Shown here one piece after another: positions 37,174-46,565 of a DNA stretch of 64,000 nt. Every line of letters starts with the position of its first letter. The stretch's first letter is position 1. The position numbers and the translations under genes were made by a program. The stretch is taken from positions 186,001 through 250,000 of the forward strand of contig JASBTX010000010.1 of assembly GCA_030148225.1 (NCBI GenBank), written 5' to 3'. Source of the stretch: Paracoccaceae bacterium (GTDB lineage: Bacteria > Pseudomonadota > Alphaproteobacteria > Rhodobacterales > Rhodobacteraceae). The notes beneath the pieces are model-generated. The model saw nothing but the letters and a program-made list of their open reading frames with translations. It did no database searches and had not been told where the DNA came from.

Positions 37174-38026
37174 GCGGATTGAGCTTTACGAGGTTGGCGC
37201 ACGCGACGGGCTGCAGAACGAGGCGCGCCACGTGCCGACGGATGAGAAAATACGGCTCATCGACCTGCTCTCGGATTGCGGTTTTGAGCGGATCGAGGTG
37301 TCGAGTTTCGTCAGCCCCAGATGGGTGCCGCAAATGGCGGATGCGGCAGATGTCTTTGCTGGCATAAGGCGGCGCTCCGGCGTGCGCTACGGTGCGCTTG
37401 CGCCGAATTTGCGGGGGCTCGACGCCGCGCTTGCCGCCAATGCGGGCGAGGTCGCGATATTCGGATCGGCCTCAGAAGGGTTTTCCCGTAAAAATATCGG
37501 CTGCTCGGTAGAAGAAAGTTTTGCCCGGTTCGCACCGGTGCTGGAACGCGCCCGCGATGTGGGCATCCCGGTGCGCGGATATGTGTCCTGCGTGGTGGCA
37601 TGCCCCTTTGACGGCGCGGTTGCGCCCGGCGCTGTCGCCGATATCGCCGAACGGCTGACGCGGATGGGGTGCTACGAGATATCGCTGGGCGACACGATCG
37701 GGGCCGGCACAGCCGACACGATCAGCGCCATGCTGGATGCCGTCACTGCGCGCGTGCCCGCCGATCAGTTGGCAGGGCATTATCACGATACAGGCGGTCG
37801 CGCCTTGGCAAATATCGATGCCAGCCTCGCCCATGGTTTGCGCGTTTTCGACAGTTCTGTGGGCGGGCTGGGTGGGTGCCCCTATGCGCCGGGCGCACCG
37901 GGCAACGTAGCCACCGAGGCGGTTGACGCCCATCTGACCGCGCAGGGCTATGACACCGGGCTGGACCGCGACGCGCTGCAAAGGGCGGCGGATTTTGCCC
38001 GGACCATCAGATCGGGGGCGGCATGA
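37166..38026 (+). CDS. hmgL: Hydroxymethylglutaryl-CoA lyase
   Basis: A 286-residue HMGL-like TIM-barrel enzyme from ATG 37166, overlapping the mccA stop. Motifs are YEVGARDGLQNEARHVPTDEKIRLIDLL at the N-terminus with the metal-binding DGLQNE, SLGDTIGAGT near 165, GHYHDTGGRALANI near 200 and the active-site cysteine loop SSVGGLGGCPYAPGAPGNVATE near 240. It splits HMG-CoA into acetoacetate and acetyl-CoA, the last step of leucine degradation. Confidence 0.95.
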   Translation: MAERIELYEVGARDGLQNEARHVPTDEKIRLIDLLSDCGFERIEVSSFVSPRWVPQMADAADVFAGIRRRSGVRYGALAPNLRGLDAALAANAGEVAIFGSASEGFSRKNIGCSVEESFARFAPVLERARDVGIPVRGYVSCVVACPFDGAVAPGAVADIAERLTRMGCYEISLGDTIGAGTADTISAMLDAVTARVPADQLAGHYHDTGGRALANIDASLAHGLRVFDSSVGGLGGCPYAPGAPGNVATEAVDAHLTAQGYDTGLDRDALQRAADFARTIRSGAA

Positions 38027-38808
38027 GTTATGCGACACTAAAACTGGATGTCGACGGGCGCGGAGTTGCAAAGCTGTGCCTGAACCGGCCGGACAAGCGC
38101 AATGCGCTGTCGGGCGAAATGATCGATGAACTGACGGCGGCGGCGGCAATCGGCAGCGATCCGGCCATCCGCGCCGTGGTCCTGAGCGGGAGCGGGCCGG
38201 TTTTCTGTGCGGGGGGCGATCTGGAATGGATGCGCGCGCAGTTCGATGCCAGCCGGGAAACGCGCCTGACCGAGGCGCGCAGGCTGGCGGGTATGCTGAA
38301 CGCGCTGAATACGCTGCCCAAACCACTGATCGGGGCCATTCACGGATCGGCCATGGGCGGCGGGCTCGGGATGGCCTGTGTCTGCGACATCGCCTTTGCC
38401 GAGGCCGATACGCGGTTCGGCCTGACCGAGACGCGCCTGGGGCTGATCCCGGCCACGATCGGGCCTTATGTGCTGGCGCGGCTGGGCGAGGGCATGGCGC
38501 GGCGCGTTTTCATGTCAGCCCGCATTTTCGATGCGTCAGAGGCCGCGCAGCTGGGCATTATCGCCGAAGCCATGACAGCGGATCAGATGGACGCGCGGAT
38601 CGAGACCGAGCTGCAGGCTTATCTGACTGCGGCACCCCGTGCCACGGCCCGTGCCAAGGCGCTGGCGCGGCGGTTGGGGCCTGCCATCTCCGATGACGTG
38701 ATCGAGGCGACCATCGGCGCCCTGGCTGACGCCTGGGAAGACCCGGAGGCCGCCGAGGGGATCGCGGCGTTTTTCGACAGGCGCAAACCGGGCTGGGTGC
38801 AGCAATAA
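38023..38808 (+). CDS. Enoyl-CoA hydratase, probably methylglutaconyl-CoA hydratase
   Basis: A 261-residue crotonase-fold protein. CoA-binding and oxyanion segments are NRPDKRNALSGEMI near residue 20, GSGPVFCAGGDLEWMRAQFDASR near 50 and IHGSAMGGGLGMACVCDIAFA near 105; FGLTETRLGLIPATIGPYV has the catalytic glutamate. Position at the end of the ivd-mcc-hmgL operon (ATGA overlap with hmgL) points to hydration of 3-methylglutaconyl-CoA, the one leucine-pathway step not otherwise covered. Confidence 0.9.
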   Translation: MSYATLKLDVDGRGVAKLCLNRPDKRNALSGEMIDELTAAAAIGSDPAIRAVVLSGSGPVFCAGGDLEWMRAQFDASRETRLTEARRLAGMLNALNTLPKPLIGAIHGSAMGGGLGMACVCDIAFAEADTRFGLTETRLGLIPATIGPYVLARLGEGMARRVFMSARIFDASEAAQLGIIAEAMTADQMDARIETELQAYLTAAPRATARAKALARRLGPAISDDVIEATIGALADAWEDPEAAEGIAAFFDRRKPGWVQQ

Positions 38809-38820
38809 CGGGTTCAGTCC

Positions 38821-40128
38821 TCAGCTCGCGCGCTGGCTGGTCCGGGCATCACGCCGCGCCAGCACCCATGCAGCAAGACGGCGCAGGCCGATTCCGGTGC
38901 GTATCTCGAACTCTTCGTAGTGATAGCGCTTGGGCGGCAGACCCAGCATCCTGAGGCCAAAGCCAAGCGCTTCGCGCATCGGGCGCGGCCCGCAGAAATA
39001 GACCTTGGCGTCAGCCGGATCGATACCGCTGTCCTTGGCCACGCGTTCTGCCGTGAGCCGCGGCGTTTCCTGAGAGACGATCAGGTGCAACGTGACATTG
39101 GCGTGTCTTTGGGCGGCCTGCGTGACCTCGTCCAGATGCGGTGCCTGATCCTGACGCGCAACGCAGTAAAACAGGTGGATTTCGGTTTGGTCGTCGTCCA
39201 GCGCCGTCAGCCATGCGGCAAAGGGTGTGATGCCGATGCCGCCGGCAATCCATATCTCGGGCCGGGACGAGGGGTTGCGCAGAAAGCGGCCATGCGGGCC
39301 CTGAACGCGGGCGGTATCCCCGGCCCTGAGCCTGCGGCGCAGGCGATAGGTGTAGTCGCCCAGTTCCTTGATGGTAAAGCGCAGCTGGTCGCCGACGCGG
39401 CTGATCGTGAAAGGATGCGGTTCGCTCAGACCGTCCGTGTCATAGCTGACAAAGGCAAACTGACCGGCCTCTGCCCGCAGGGGGCGGCCAACCGGGTCGA
39501 GCGTTACAACCGTTGCACCGCCATCTTCCTCGACCGACCTGACCCGGTAGGGCCGCGCGCGGCGCGACGCCTCGGGCATCAGCGTATAGGCATAGGCCAG
39601 TATTCCGACGGCGCTGAAGGCCAGCGTATAAAGGCCAGCCGGATCACCATTGGCAAAGGCCTTGCCGATGAAGGCAAAGTGGAAAACCCCGGCAGCATAA
39701 AAAAGCCCCATCAGGCGATGAGTCCACTTCCAGAGGTGGTAGGGGATGAACACCGCAATGGAAATGACCACGAGGATCAGCAGGCTGTAGAGGCTGAGCT
39801 CACCCAGTGTTTCGGCAAGATCATTCAGGACGGGTCCGCGCACGCCGCGCAGTTCGGCATCAATCGTATCATGCAGCAGTATCGCCGCCATCGAGACGAT
39901 ACCAAGCCATTTATGCAGAACATAGCTGCGATCCATGCCGCCGAATACGGTCTCGATGCCGGGCAGGCGGGTGGCGATCAGCTGTGTCCAGGCCATGGTG
40001 ACCAGCGCCGCCGCGCCGATGAACTGGCTGATGACCGCCGAGGTGTCATTCTTGGCGGTGTAGGGCAGATAAAGCACCGCCAGAAAAACGACGGAAGCAA
40101 CGATCAGTATTAGGCCGAATATGCGCAT
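38821..40128 (-). CDS. Ferric-reductase-like transmembrane FAD/NAD(P) oxidoreductase
   Basis: A 435-residue membrane flavoprotein starting at ATG 40128 behind GGGGAA. About six N-terminal transmembrane helices (residues 1-215) include histidines in the haem-binding positions (DRSYVLHKWLGIVSMAAILLHDTID, HRLMGLFYAAGVFHF). The cytoplasmic part has the FAD motif HPFTISR near 275 and the nucleotide motif GGIGITPFAAWL near 325. This is the ferric-reductase/NOX layout. It is 139 bp downstream of the MoaD-like gene on the same strand, so it may carry electrons for the hydroxylase or be independent. Confidence 0.85.
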   Translation of the reverse strand: MRIFGLILIVASVVFLAVLYLPYTAKNDTSAVISQFIGAAALVTMAWTQLIATRLPGIETVFGGMDRSYVLHKWLGIVSMAAILLHDTIDAELRGVRGPVLNDLAETLGELSLYSLLILVVISIAVFIPYHLWKWTHRLMGLFYAAGVFHFAFIGKAFANGDPAGLYTLAFSAVGILAYAYTLMPEASRRARPYRVRSVEEDGGATVVTLDPVGRPLRAEAGQFAFVSYDTDGLSEPHPFTISRVGDQLRFTIKELGDYTYRLRRRLRAGDTARVQGPHGRFLRNPSSRPEIWIAGGIGITPFAAWLTALDDDQTEIHLFYCVARQDQAPHLDEVTQAAQRHANVTLHLIVSQETPRLTAERVAKDSGIDPADAKVYFCGPRPMREALGFGLRMLGLPPKRYHYEEFEIRTGIGLRRLAAWVLARRDARTSQRAS

Positions 40129-40267
40129 AAGGTTCCCCGATCCGAAAGATTTGGGCGGGTCTATCGGATTGGCTGGTGATTCCAAAGGTCAACGAACCGG
40201 ACCGCGCAACTCAGGTCCGGGCCGTGTTGGTTTCGCAACGCTGGAGGATGCGGTCCAGCGGCGCCGA

Positions 40268-40513
40268 TCAGCCCCCTTTGATCCGTTGCAGCAAAAAGAC
40301 CTCGCTGTCGGGTGCGACGGGTTGGGTGAGGCCCTGCGCATAGATGCGCCCGTCGACCGCGACCGAGACACCAGCCGCGATCACCGGTTCCAATTGGGGA
40401 TAGGCGCGGACAAGTCCGCGCAGCACCTCACCCACATTGTTGGCCTCGATCTCGACGCTGTCGCGGCCATCGACATGGGACCTGAGCCCGGACCACAGGT
40501 TGACCGTGACCAT
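40268..40513 (-). CDS. MoaD/ThiS-type sulfur-carrier protein
   Basis: An 81-residue ubiquitin-fold protein (MVTVNLWSGLRSHVDGRDSVEIEA..., LRGLVRAYPQLEPVI, VAVDGRIYAQGLTQPVAPDSEVFLL) ending in the diglycine RIKGG needed for thiocarboxylation. MoaD supplies sulfur for molybdopterin dithiolene; ThiS does so for thiazole. It begins directly after the molybdopterin subunit gene with no gap, so it belongs to that operon. A private MoaD for one enzyme is unusual and may relate to the cofactor used. Confidence 0.85.
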   Translation of the reverse strand: MVTVNLWSGLRSHVDGRDSVEIEANNVGEVLRGLVRAYPQLEPVIAAGVSVAVDGRIYAQGLTQPVAPDSEVFLLQRIKGG

Positions 40514-42754
40514 TCAGTCTCCGTCCAGCGCCTTGAGGATGCGGGGCGGTGACATGGGCAGGTGGCGCATGCGTACCCCGGCGGCGTTAGACACGGCATT
40601 GGCAATCGCCGCCAGCGGCGGGCAGATCGAGGTCTCGCCCACGCCCCGCACGCCGTAGGGGTGGCCGGGATTGGGCACTTCGACGATGACGGTGTCGATC
40701 ATGGGCAGGTCCGAGGCCACGGGGATGCGATAGTCAAGGAAGACAGCATTCTGCAGCCGACCATCATCGCCATAGATATATTCCTCGTTCAGCGCCCAGC
40801 CGATGCCCTGCGCGGCACCGCCCTGATACTGGCCCTCGACATAGGTCGGGTGGATCGCCTTGCCCGCATCCTGAACCACGGTATAGCGCACGACCTTGGT
40901 CGCACCGGTTTCCTTGTCGACCTCGGCATCGACGATATGGGTGGCAAAGCTGACGCCCGCACCCTCGGGCGTGGCTTCGAAATGGCCGACGATCGGGCCG
41001 CCGGTGCTGCCCATCTCGGCCGTGATTTCGGCGATCGGCAGGGGATCGAATTCACCGGCATTGGGTCCGGAAGGCTTGGCGCAGCCATCCTCCCAGATCA
41101 CCGCATCTTCGTCGATGCCCCATTTGGCCGCTGCACGGGCGCAGAGTTTCTGAACCGCATCGCGCGCGGCGCGGATCGTGGCAAGACCGCTGGCATAGGT
41201 CACGCGCGAGCCATGGCTGACCTCGTTATAGCCCAGCGTTGCTGTGTCGGCGATGGTGGTGCGCACATTGTCATAGGGAATGCCCAGTTCCTCGGCCGCC
41301 ATCAGGCACATCGACGCGCGCGAACCGCCGATATCAGGGGTTCCGACCGAAAGGGCGGCGGTGCCGTCTTCGGACAGCGCCAGCGTGACCGAGGTTTCGC
41401 CACCATGGTTGAACCAGAAACCGCAGGAGACCCCCCGGCCCTGATCCGAGCCGAGCGGGGCGGAATAATGTGCATGTTCCCTGGCCGCCTCCAGCGTTTC
41501 AACTAGGCCGATACGTTCGTAGCGCGGCCCGTATGACGCCTTGGACCCCTCTTTGGCGGCGTTTTTCAGGCGGACGTCCAGTGGATCAAGACCAAGCTGA
41601 TTGCACAGCATATCCAGCACGGATTCGGTGGCAAAGGCCGCCATGGGCGAGCCCGGTGCACGATAAGCGGCCTGTTTTGGCCGGTTGGTCATCACGTCAT
41701 AGCCGATCTGGTGGACGTTTTTGACGTCATAGGGCGCAAAGGCGCACATTGCCGTGAACTCCATCGGTGCCCCCGGAAAGGCGCCGCCCTGCAGGCGAAA
41801 GACGCCCTGACAGGCGGTGATGGTGCCGTCCTTTTTCATGCCGATCTTGACATCCATCGAGGTGGAAGAGGTCGGACCCGTGGCGCGAAACACCTCGGAC
41901 CGGCTCATCACTAGCTTGACCGGGCGGCTGGTCTTGCGTGAAAGGGCAAGCGCCACAGGTTCAATGAATACCGTGGTCTTGCCGCCAAAGCCGCCGCCGA
42001 TTTCCGATGCCGTAACGCGCAGGTTGCTGGCCTCCATGCCCAGCATCTTGGCGCAAAGCTTCTGCACGTGGAAATGCCCCTGCGTGCAGCACCAAAGCTC
42101 TCCCTTGCCGTCCGGGCCAAGCTGGGCGAGGCAGGCATGCGGTTCGATATAGCCCTGATGCGCGGCCTCGGTACGGAAACTCTCTTCGATAACCAGATCG
42201 GCCTCGCCAAATCCGGCATGGACATCACCATGACCGCTTTCGTGATAGCGCACGACGTTGGGGTGCAGCCCGGCGGGGACCGAACTGTCGGCAGCACCGT
42301 CGCGGATGACCGGGGCGCCATCGGCCATGGCGGCATCGACGTCGGTCACATGCGCCAAGACCTCGTATTCAACCTCAATCAGCTTGGCTGCGTCGCGGGC
42401 GATCAGGGCGCTGGTGGCGGCCACGGCAGCGACGGCGTGACCATCATAAAGCGCCTTGTCCCCGGCCATGACATTTTCCAGCACGTCCCAGTCATCGCCG
42501 GTCAGACCTTCGGCAAAGTCTGCACGTGTAACGACGGCTTTGACACCTTTGAGTGCTTTGGCGCGCGACGTGTCAATCGACAGGATACGCGCATGGGCAT
42601 GCGGTGAGCGAACGATGGCGGCATGCAGCATGCCGGGTGCATAGGCATCGGCGCCGAATTTTGCGCGGCCTGTCACCTTGTCCACGCCATCGGGGCGGCG
42701 GGGCCGTGTGCCGACCTGCTTGAAACCTTCGGTCTTCACTTCGTCAAATGCCAT
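40514..42754 (-). CDS. Molybdenum hydroxylase, large (molybdopterin-binding) subunit
   Basis: A 746-residue protein of the xanthine oxidase/CO dehydrogenase large-subunit family. Recognisable parts are PRRPDGVDKVTGRAKFGADAYAPGMLHA at the N-terminus, IGGGFGGKTTVFIEP near 250, and the active-site loop AAYRAPGSPMAAFATES near 355. Further on are GQYQGGAAQGIGWALNEEYIY and RGVGETSICPP, which holds the catalytic glutamate. The loop lacks the cysteine of form I CO dehydrogenase (AYxCSFR) and also differs from form II (AYRGAGR). The substrate is therefore some other aromatic, purine or aldehyde compound. The gene shares one base with the stop of the iron-sulfur subunit gene. Confidence 0.88.
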   Translation of the reverse strand: MAFDEVKTEGFKQVGTRPRRPDGVDKVTGRAKFGADAYAPGMLHAAIVRSPHAHARILSIDTSRAKALKGVKAVVTRADFAEGLTGDDWDVLENVMAGDKALYDGHAVAAVAATSALIARDAAKLIEVEYEVLAHVTDVDAAMADGAPVIRDGAADSSVPAGLHPNVVRYHESGHGDVHAGFGEADLVIEESFRTEAAHQGYIEPHACLAQLGPDGKGELWCCTQGHFHVQKLCAKMLGMEASNLRVTASEIGGGFGGKTTVFIEPVALALSRKTSRPVKLVMSRSEVFRATGPTSSTSMDVKIGMKKDGTITACQGVFRLQGGAFPGAPMEFTAMCAFAPYDVKNVHQIGYDVMTNRPKQAAYRAPGSPMAAFATESVLDMLCNQLGLDPLDVRLKNAAKEGSKASYGPRYERIGLVETLEAAREHAHYSAPLGSDQGRGVSCGFWFNHGGETSVTLALSEDGTAALSVGTPDIGGSRASMCLMAAEELGIPYDNVRTTIADTATLGYNEVSHGSRVTYASGLATIRAARDAVQKLCARAAAKWGIDEDAVIWEDGCAKPSGPNAGEFDPLPIAEITAEMGSTGGPIVGHFEATPEGAGVSFATHIVDAEVDKETGATKVVRYTVVQDAGKAIHPTYVEGQYQGGAAQGIGWALNEEYIYGDDGRLQNAVFLDYRIPVASDLPMIDTVIVEVPNPGHPYGVRGVGETSICPPLAAIANAVSNAAGVRMRHLPMSPPRILKALDGD

Positions 42755-43233
42755 CAGGAAGCCTTTCTCAGGTCAGCGGCGGTATCCATGACCGCGCGGA
42801 TGATCTTGTCATAGCCGGTGCAGCGGCAGAGATTGCCGGCCAGCCAGTAACGCACTTCGGTCTCGGTCGGGTCAGGGTTCTTGTCCAGAAGCGCCTTGGT
42901 CGCCACCAGAATGCCCGGCGTGCAGATTCCGCATTGCAGCGCGGCATGTTCGATAAATTTCTCCTGCAACGGATGCAGGTCCTCACCCTTGGCAAGGCCT
43001 TCGACCGTGGCGATGGATTTGCCCTCGGCTTCGGCGCCCAGCATCAGGCAGGAACAGACCAGCCGGTCATCCACCATGACCGAGCAGGCGCCGCAATCGC
43101 CGGTACCGCAGCCCTCTTTGGCACCCGTCAGCGCGAGGCGGTCACGCAGAACATCAAGAAGCGTTTCGCGCGGATCGCAGACGAAATCGACCTCGTCTCC
43201 GTTCACGGTCGTGGATACATGGATCATGCTCAT
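42754..43233 (-). CDS. Molybdenum hydroxylase, [2Fe-2S] subunit
   Basis: A 159-residue small subunit. The plant-type ferredoxin cluster is coordinated by CGTGDCGACSV...CSC near residues 42-62. The second cluster is coordinated by CGICTPG and CRCTGY in the C-terminal helical domain. It passes electrons from the molybdenum site to FAD. The ATG overlaps the stop of the FAD subunit gene by 4 bp. Confidence 0.93.
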   Translation of the reverse strand: MSMIHVSTTVNGDEVDFVCDPRETLLDVLRDRLALTGAKEGCGTGDCGACSVMVDDRLVCSCLMLGAEAEGKSIATVEGLAKGEDLHPLQEKFIEHAALQCGICTPGILVATKALLDKNPDPTETEVRYWLAGNLCRCTGYDKIIRAVMDTAADLRKAS

Positions 43234-44090
43234 GACTGCCCCCTTGCGCGTTCATAGGCGATTTTTGCGGCCCGTTTGGTCAATACCCCCGCCACGCGGG
43301 TTCTGAATTCGATTGTGCCGCGCTTGTCATCGATCGGGTTGCAGGCAGCCGAGGCCGCAGCCGCCGCCGCGTCGAGCGCTGCATCCCCAAGCGTGCTGCC
43401 GATCAGCGCGTCGGCGATGGCGTCGACCAAGAGCACCGTTGGCGCGACAGCGCCCAGCGACGCGCGGGCGTGAGTTATCGTGTCGCCATCCAGCGTCAGG
43501 TTTATCCCGCAGCCCACCACGGCGATGTCCATTTCGGTGCGCGGGATAAAGCGCAGATAGGCATCCGCCGACCGGGCCGCGCGGGCGGGCAGGTTGACGG
43601 CAGTGATGACTTCCCCTTTTTGCAGGCTGGTTCTGCCCGGGCTGACAGGAATTTCCGCCACCGGGACCGTACGCTCACCGCCCGGACCGGCGATTGTCAC
43701 CGTTGCATCGGCGGCCACCATGGCCGGCACACTGTCGGCGGCGGGCGAAGCGTTGCAGAGGTTGCCCGTCAGCGTCGCGCGGCCCTGTATCTGGGTCGAT
43801 CCGACAAGGTCCATCGCCTCGACCACGCCGGGCCATTCGCGTTTCAGATCGGCATTTTCCGACATCTCTGCCCCCGTCACCGCAGCACCGATACGCCAGC
43901 CGTCACCGGCCCGCGATATATCGCGCATGCCCGGCAGATGTTTGATATCGATCAGGTCATCGGGGGTCACGAGATCGGCGCGCAACTGCACCAGCACATC
44001 CGTTCCGCCGGCCAGAAACCGACAGGTTCCGGATGCATCCTGTGCAATCGCGACCGCGTCACCAATGCTTGTGGGTCTGTGATATCTCAT
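43230..44090 (-). CDS. Molybdenum hydroxylase, FAD-binding subunit
   Basis: A 286-residue CoxM-type flavoprotein starting at ATG 44090 with a strong AGGAGGA ribosome-binding site. FAD-binding motifs are FLAGGTDVLVQLR near residue 26 and TLTGNLCNASPAADSVPAMVAADA near 100. The C-terminal CO dehydrogenase flavoprotein domain follows. No extra [4Fe-4S] insert is present, which argues against 4-hydroxybenzoyl-CoA reductase. It heads the operon FAD-FeS-Mo subunit-MoaD. Confidence 0.9.
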   Translation of the reverse strand: MRYHRPTSIGDAVAIAQDASGTCRFLAGGTDVLVQLRADLVTPDDLIDIKHLPGMRDISRAGDGWRIGAAVTGAEMSENADLKREWPGVVEAMDLVGSTQIQGRATLTGNLCNASPAADSVPAMVAADATVTIAGPGGERTVPVAEIPVSPGRTSLQKGEVITAVNLPARAARSADAYLRFIPRTEMDIAVVGCGINLTLDGDTITHARASLGAVAPTVLLVDAIADALIGSTLGDAALDAAAAAASAACNPIDDKRGTIEFRTRVAGVLTKRAAKIAYERARGQS

Positions 44091-44397
44091 TCTTCCTCCT
44101 GCGGGGTCGGTCGGCATGGACCACATGCCCGTCCACGGGCAAACGCGAACCGACCGTTGACGAAAGCAAAGACGTAATGCAGGCGGAATGCAATCCCATT
44201 TCATGCGGCAATCGTCGGGATTTCCCTTGCCCGGGCCGAATTGCGTTCCGGTGGTGAGGCAACGCGCACCACGCCCCGCACGCGCTCTGCCTGAAATTAT
44301 TCCAAAATTGCCTCAGTTCCGAAATTCCGACACGAAAGTTGTAGTCTGTCACGGCGAGGCGCAATAAGAAGCATTTGAAACACCGTATTGCGTTGGG

Positions 44398-45729
44398 GTG
44401 AAACCGCACGTGCCAGTCCTGATCGAAGAAGCCATTCCCGGCCGACCCTATTGGTGGCAGGATGTCGATTTTCGCGAATGCGCAGAAGAGTTGCCCAAAT
44501 ATTGCGACGTTCTGGTCATTGGCGCGGGATATACCGGGCTGTCAGCGGCACTGGTGGCGGCGGATGCGGATGCCTCGGTTGTCGTGCTTGATGCCGGTCA
44601 GCCCGGCCATGGTGCATCAACGCGCAATGGCGGCATGTTCGGGGCGCATCCCAAATTGTCCTGGCAGGCGCTGGCCAGGCAATTCGGGCCCGATACGGCG
44701 GATGCGCTTTTTGGTGAGGCGAACCCGGCGCTGAGTTTTGTCAAGAATCTGATCAAGCGCGAGAAGATCAAGTGCGACTTTCAGGAGTCCGGACGTATTC
44801 AGCTGGCCTGGACCCAGCGTCACATGGATGATCTGCGTCTGTTGGCAAAATCGCTGCGTGAGAAGACGGATGTCAAATTCCGGCTGGTCGAACGAGACGG
44901 GCTGGAAGCAGAGATCGCAACAGATCGCTATTTCGGCGGCATGGTCTTTGAAGAACATTGCGGCATCGATCCGCAGAAATTTCATGCCGGGTTGCTGGAT
45001 GCGGTGATCAGGCGGGACGTGCCGGTGATCGGAAACTGTGCCGTACGCGAGGTCGAGACGGCGCTGACCCGCCACAATGTCAGAACGGATCTGGGTGAGA
45101 TCAAGCCAAAGAAGATCATCCTGGCGACCAATGGCTATTCCAGCGATATATTCCGCTGGTTTCAGAAACGCGTCTTTCCGCTGCCAAGCTATCTGATCGC
45201 GACCGAGAAGCTGCCGGTGGACATGATCAGAAAACTGGCCCCCGGTGGGCGTATGATGGTCGAAACGCGGGCACGGCGGTCGTATTACCGGGCCAGCCCG
45301 GACGGCAAGCGCATCCTGTTTGGTGGCCGGGCCTCGATGCGCGACATCCCGCTGGAAAAGGCCGCGGATCGGCTGCACCAGACCATGACAGAGATATGGC
45401 CGTCGATGGCGGATGTCAGTGCAACCCATGTCTGGACGGGCAATACCGGCTATGCCTTTGGGGAAATGCCCGCAGTGGGCGAGGCCGAGGGTTTGATTTA
45501 TGCAATGGGCTACTCGGGATCGGGGACGGTCATGGCACCCTATCTGGGGGCCAAGGCGGGGTATCTGGCACTGGGTGACAAGCGCGCGAAAACCGCGTTT
45601 TCAGAGGTGGAGCTGCGCACGAGCATGCTGCATTCCGGCGGCACCCCGCATTTTCTGCGCGCCGCCGATCTGTGGTACCGCCACGTGGTCGACCGGCGTG
45701 AAACGCGGCGTGGTCGCAGCGGCGGCTGA
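44398..45729 (+). CDS. FAD-dependent amine/glycine oxidase-type oxidoreductase
   Basis: A 443-residue protein of the DAO/PuuB family. The FAD-binding VIGAGYTGLSAALVAADADASVVVLDAG is at residues about 40-68, followed by GHGASTRNGGMFGAHPKLSW, the usual segment of gamma-glutamylputrescine and related oxidases. The C-terminal FAD segment GEMPAVGEAEGLIYAMGYSGSG is also present. Start is GTG 44398 or GTG 44410; no strong ribosome-binding site is visible. It is divergent from the molybdenum hydroxylase operon with about 300 bp between starts. The amine substrate is not predictable. Confidence 0.8.
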   Translation: MKPHVPVLIEEAIPGRPYWWQDVDFRECAEELPKYCDVLVIGAGYTGLSAALVAADADASVVVLDAGQPGHGASTRNGGMFGAHPKLSWQALARQFGPDTADALFGEANPALSFVKNLIKREKIKCDFQESGRIQLAWTQRHMDDLRLLAKSLREKTDVKFRLVERDGLEAEIATDRYFGGMVFEEHCGIDPQKFHAGLLDAVIRRDVPVIGNCAVREVETALTRHNVRTDLGEIKPKKIILATNGYSSDIFRWFQKRVFPLPSYLIATEKLPVDMIRKLAPGGRMMVETRARRSYYRASPDGKRILFGGRASMRDIPLEKAADRLHQTMTEIWPSMADVSATHVWTGNTGYAFGEMPAVGEAEGLIYAMGYSGSGTVMAPYLGAKAGYLALGDKRAKTAFSEVELRTSMLHSGGTPHFLRAADLWYRHVVDRRETRRGRSGG

Positions 45730-45816
45730 GCGGCGGCGGTCGCTGGCTGCCATCGGATGACGGGATCAAATCGGTGTTTGATACATGGCACGATTGCCTG
45801 TAGGAGGCGCGACGTC

Positions 45817-45864
45817 ATGCAGACCAGACCCCGACACCGCACCAAATGGCGAGCCTTGCGATGA
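45817..45864 (+). CDS. 15-codon leader ORF coupled to tungstate permease gene
   Basis: A short ORF encoding MQTRPRHRTKWRALR with an excellent ribosome-binding site (TAGGAGG at 45801-45807). Its TGA overlaps the ATG of the permease gene (ATGA). One third of its codons are arginine and four of the five are AGA or CGA, which are rare in high-GC genomes. This looks like a regulatory leader peptide or a translational coupler that brings ribosomes to the permease start, which has no good site of its own. Confidence 0.5.
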   Translation: MQTRPRHRTKWRALR

Positions 45865-46565
45865 ATGATATCGTCGAGGGGTTGCTGCACGCGCTGAGGC
45901 TGATCGTGACACTGGATGGCGATCTGGTTGAAATCACCTTGAGATCGCTGCGCGTGACACTGACGGCGACGGCGATAGCAAGCCTGATCGCCCTGCCGCT
46001 GGGCGCGTTGCTGGCGGTGCGGCGTTTTCGGTTTCGACGTGCGACAATTGCCATTCTGAATGCGCTGATGGGCCTGCCGCCTGTCGTTGTCGGGCTGATC
46101 GTCTATATCCTGTTTTCGCGGTCCGGGCCTTTTGGCGTCCTTGGTTTGCTTTTCACGCCGACGGCGATGATTATCGCGCAGGTCATCATCATCGTGCCGC
46201 TGATCACCTCGATTGCCCATCAGGCGCTGCGCGATATCTGGGCTGAATATCATGATCTGCTGATATCGCTGGGGGCCAGCGGTCGGCAACGTGTGGCGAC
46301 GCTGATCTGGGACGGACGGCGTTCGCTGATCACTGCCGGGCTGGCCGGGTTCGGGCGCGGCATTGGCGAGGTTGGCGCGATCATGGTGGTGGGCGGAAAT
46401 ATCGACCATGTCACACGGGTGCTGACGACGGCCATCGCGCTGGAGACCGGGCGGGGTGATTTTGCACTGGCGCTGGGTCTGGGTTTCGTCCTGATCGGAT
46501 TGGCCGTATCGGTCAATCTGATCATCCATAGCTTGTCGGGCACCGAGGTCGGTAGCCGATGGTAG
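45861..46565 (+). CDS. tupB: Tungstate ABC transporter permease
   Basis: A 234-residue inner-membrane protein with five or six transmembrane segments. It carries the ABC-permease EAA-type loop (EYHDLLISLGASGRQRVATLIWDGRR) near residue 130. LNALMGLPPVVVGLIVYILFSRSGPFG and GEVGAIMVVGGNIDHVTRVLTTAIALET resemble TupB-type permeases. ATG 45861 is preferred over ATG 45846 because it overlaps the leader ORF stop. Operon order is permease, ATPase, binding protein. Confidence 0.88.
   Translation: MNDIVEGLLHALRLIVTLDGDLVEITLRSLRVTLTATAIASLIALPLGALLAVRRFRFRRATIAILNALMGLPPVVVGLIVYILFSRSGPFGVLGLLFTPTAMIIAQVIIIVPLITSIAHQALRDIWAEYHDLLISLGASGRQRVATLIWDGRRSLITAGLAGFGRGIGEVGAIMVVGGNIDHVTRVLTTAIALETGRGDFALALGLGFVLIGLAVSVNLIIHSLSGTEVGSRW

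Noticed and set aside
40514-42754. Carbon monoxide dehydrogenase large subunit
   Set aside because: The active-site loop is AAYRAPGSP; neither the form I cysteine loop AYxCSFR nor the form II loop AYRGAGR is present.
45730-45816. Moco riboswitch or ModE-type operator before the tungstate genes
   Set aside because: The stretch is too short for the known molybdenum-cofactor RNA motif and contains no TATATAAC-type ModE half-sites.
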